From Phoenix dactylifera (Eukaryota > Streptophyta > Magnoliopsida > Arecales > Arecaceae), in NCBI RefSeq assembly GCF_009389715.1, contig NC_052409.1, positions 1,528,001-1,592,000 of the forward strand: a stretch of 64,000 nt of DNA. The letters run 5' to 3'. Positions within the stretch are counted from its first letter, which is position 1; every line of letters starts with the position of its first letter. This document shows, piece by piece, positions 61,960 to 64,000 of this stretch. The notes under the pieces are model-generated. The model worked only from the letters and a program-made list of their open reading frames with translations, did not search any database and had not been told where the DNA came from. The translations under genes were made by a program, and so were the position numbers.

Positions 61960-61971
61960 CCCTAACCCTAG
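61960..61971 (-). promoter_or_regulatory. Telo-box motif near the uL18-like gene 5' exon
   Basis: CCCTAACCCTAG (minus strand CTAGGGTTAGGG) lies about 45 bases inside the presumed first intron. Telo-boxes near the transcription start are common in plant ribosomal-protein genes. Confidence 0.5.
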
Positions 61972-62016
61972 CCATCAATGGAAATAAAAGATTTAAGAGA
62001 TAGAGATGGGATCTAC

Positions 62017-62130
62017 CTCGACGCCGGAGAAGGCGAACGCTTCCGCCTCCGCGGCCGCTGCCTTCGGCGGTCCTCCCTCGGCCGCTGATGCTACCGCGAG
62101 GAAGAAGAGATGGTCTTATTGTTTCGAAGG
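62017..62130 (-). other. Candidate 5' UTR exon of the uL18-like gene
   Basis: On the minus strand a TTTTATATATTT box (62164-62153) is followed about 30 bases on by a C/T-rich leader (CCATCTCTTCTTCCTCGCGG) and a GC-rich segment ending at a good donor, GAG|GTAGAT (62017|62016). Joining it directly to the exon at 57722 would not keep an upstream reading frame, so it would be untranslated leader. Confidence 0.42.
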
Positions 62131-62152
62131 AAAGCCGTCGCATGTCGTCGCC

Positions 62153-62164
62153 AAATATATAAAA
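62153..62164 (-). promoter_or_regulatory. TATA box, minus strand
   Basis: TTTTATATATTT about 30 bases before the candidate 5' UTR exon of the uL18-like gene. Confidence 0.45.
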
Positions 62165-62433
62165 TAACATTGGTACGGGGTTGCGGGATAAAAGTGCTTT
62201 GGATAAATTTGTTCCAGACCCCGCGCTACAAATTAAGAAGTCGCAAAGTTACACATAACACCTTATTCATATCCAATATTATGGTTATAAAGAAACATCT
62301 CATGCGTGTTTGCGATAATACTTCAGATAAATTTGAGTTGGTATCGGCAGTCGCAGTGCCGGAAGATGCAGTTTTATGCATAGCCGCCTAACATTGGAAC
62401 TATAAACAAGTATCTATTATATATTTTAAAAAC

Positions 62434-63056
62434 AATGCTTCGGTTTTTTTTTTTTTTTGGTGAAATAGCTGCTAATATTACCCTAGCATGAGCACAGCTA
62501 GCCACATCAGCATCAAGCAAACAACACAAAATAAAAGGAATAAAAGACTGTTGCATCAAAAGAAGGTCTCTAGAATGGTACGCAGCGAAGGAGGCGAGCT
62601 AGTCAGCAGCTTGGTTCGCTTCCCGCAAGACATGCCTTTGGAGAACCCGGCACTCCCGTAGCATCTGACGAATGTCGTCCAGAAGTGGGTGCTCCACCTC
62701 CTCCCGCCCCTCCTCTCTTAGGCATGCCATCAGGGAAGCCGAGTCTCCTTTCAAAACGATGCAACCAGCTTGCAGAACATATCTCGCATAAGAAAGTCCC
62801 TTCCAAACAGCCCTAAGCTCCGCCCCAAAAGTCGAGGCCTCGAAAGAACGTCACCCACCTGCTGCAATCAGCCTAGCGCCATGATCTCTGATAACAAATG
62901 CTACATCCGTCCGATCGGCACCGCCGGACAGACTTCCGTTGAAGTTCACCTTTAGATAGCCAGGAGGTGGAGGCTCCCAAGAGATAGACAAATCCGGGCG
63001 CTATAGTAGCGAAGAGGGGGTCCTAGATGTCCCTAGCCATCGCAAATGCTTCGGTT
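62434..63056 (-). mobile_element. 5'-truncated LINE with 12-bp target-site duplication
   Basis: AATGCTTCGGTT at 62434-62445 and 63045-63056 brackets a 599-bp insert. On the minus strand the insert reads WEPPPPGYLKVNFNGSLSGG, DVAFVIRDHGARLIAAGG, FGAELRAVWKGLSYARYVLQ, EVEHPLLDDIRQMLRECR, REANQAAD and ASCAHARV, then a poly(A) tail of about 15. This is the RNase H-like domain of an L1-type LINE with a few stops and frame changes. It is the best-defined LINE in the window and is related to the one at 54.5 kb. Confidence 0.9.
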
Positions 63057-64000
63057 GGTTTTTACTGATAACGGCCGGGACTGAATGAAGTGTAGTAGAA
63101 GCAAAATTTCATTTAACCCCTAGCAAACATGAGTCCTGCAAATGTGTTGGATGTATGAGTGATACTGACTCGACGAATTTGAACTCCGGCAATAGGCGTG
63201 CCGAGACTAGATAAAATTCAAATGCAAAAATTACAGCTAACACCCTTACAATCGTGAATATTGTATTTAGCTATCTGATGTATGCATGCAATAATGCTTT
63301 ATGATGCTTCTGCGCAATTTGAACTCCAGTGCTTGGTCTGGAGGAAGTAGCTCAAATTTTAATAATACTTATATATACCCCCCTGTTAACGCCAATTTTA
63401 ATTTAAACCCCAGGTGCATGTTTCTTGTCATATTTAAAGTGGTGCTCGCAATTTGCATGGAGGGTATACTGGCCTCTCTTGTAAAACAATAAATACAAGG
63501 GTTTGTAAGATGTCACAAAGCAATGGTGTTGGTCTCGTGTTGGCATATAAAAAAAGGGCTATATCCTGGTTCGTTGCTTGCCGTGACAAGGAATCAAACC
63601 ATCGATTTTTCAACAAAGATCTTTGAGAAATAAATTTTAGACGGAATTGGCAAAGGAAGTAGCTATGCATCGATCATATTATCGAAGGCGCTTTGCCACA
63701 TGGTATTTAAATTGTGGGGGAAATCTTTCCATCATGTGGAGGTTGAGACTCTCCTTTATATATTTTTTTATCTTTTTATTTTGGCAAGGGTCGATATATT
63801 GAAAATATGTTGCAAAATTGTTAATAGTCATGTCGGTGTAGTCTTGAAATTCCATCAATGCCATGAACTCATCATTTTGATCAATTGCAAATTGACAAGT
63901 TGATGGTCATCTAAACATGTGAACATGATACTATAAATGAGCATGTAATATTTAAAAGAATATCTCCTATTACTTGCCAGAACGTAATGGCATAATATTT
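63057..64000. other. Intergenic stretch, nothing recognised
   Basis: No gene or element could be supported. A WF.....RDKESNHRFF reading at about 63569-63615 faintly recalls the LINE reverse-transcriptase motif but is too short to call. Confidence 0.45.

Larger units (their letters stand above)
57723..62016 (-). other. Probable 5' UTR intron of the uL18-like gene
   Basis: No other gene was recognised in this 4.3-kb stretch. It would be bounded by the GTAGAT donor at 62016 and the CAG acceptor before 57722. It contains a CA microsatellite (59005-59027) and a telo-box near its start. A further short UTR exon ending before GTAAGC near 57970 is possible. The connection rests on splice motifs only. 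Confidence 0.4.

Noticed and set aside
62006-62167. Plus-strand frame starting MGSTSTPEKANA (53 codons)
   Set aside because: It is GC-rich and open, but short and unlike any family I know, and it lies antisense to a TATA box, C/T-rich leader and good donor that fit the minus-strand uL18-like gene better.
63569-63615. Reading similar to the LINE reverse-transcriptase W..GD.NT.FFH motif
   Set aside because: Only a few residues agree, and neighbouring motifs are absent.
1-64000. CRISPR arrays, tRNA and rRNA genes
   Set aside because: No regularly spaced repeats with unique spacers, no full cloverleaf and no rRNA core sequences were found. Repeats seen are microsatellites, tandem duplications and transposon ends.

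Overview
The window is nuclear DNA from a flowering plant. It has spliced genes with canonical plant introns, CT and AT microsatellites, and many dispersed transposon remnants. A monocot is indicated by the promoter of the U6 snRNA gene, which carries two copies of the RGCCCR box used by monocot Pol III snRNA genes, and by the maize/sorghum-like ABCB1 linker and C-terminus. A palm is my best guess, but that is inference only.

Five host protein genes and one RNA gene can be supported. From left to right they are: an R2R3-MYB of the RAX/MYB37 group on the minus strand (8398-9822); a U6 snRNA on the minus strand (22363-22464); an ABCB1/PGP1-type auxin transporter on the plus strand (31546 or 31781 to 37221, ten exons); a BUD20/ZNF593-type ribosome-biogenesis zinc finger on the minus strand (42901-46828, four exons, the first intron of the rare U12 AT-AC class); a two-domain heavy-metal-associated isoprenylated plant protein (HIPP) on the plus strand (51420-52675, five exons); and a uL18-like ribosomal protein on the minus strand (57336-57722, with a probable distant 5' UTR exon near 62.1 kb). 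A decayed GIS2/CNBP-like CCHC zinc-knuckle gene lies at 3563-4285.

The ABCB1 gene is complete exon by exon. However, three exons and the N-terminal leader each read as carrying one extra base, at or near short homopolymers. This suggests either assembly errors or a recently lost gene. All splice phases close exactly if one base is discounted in each.

The rest is intergenic. It holds a 1.19-kb CACTA element with a palindromic subterminal motif (12360-13553), an old TRIM (14638-15075) whose LTRs show snRNA-type USE and TATA boxes, several 5'-truncated LINEs (some with target-site duplications), tRNA-derived SINEs, a Tourist-like MITE, AT-rich dispersed repeats, tandem duplications and a 45-nt hairpin. 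The host genes do not form a pathway. Two of them serve ribosome biogenesis or translation, and both have telo-box motifs next to their 5' ends. Two more (RAX-type MYB and ABCB1) belong to families that control shoot architecture.
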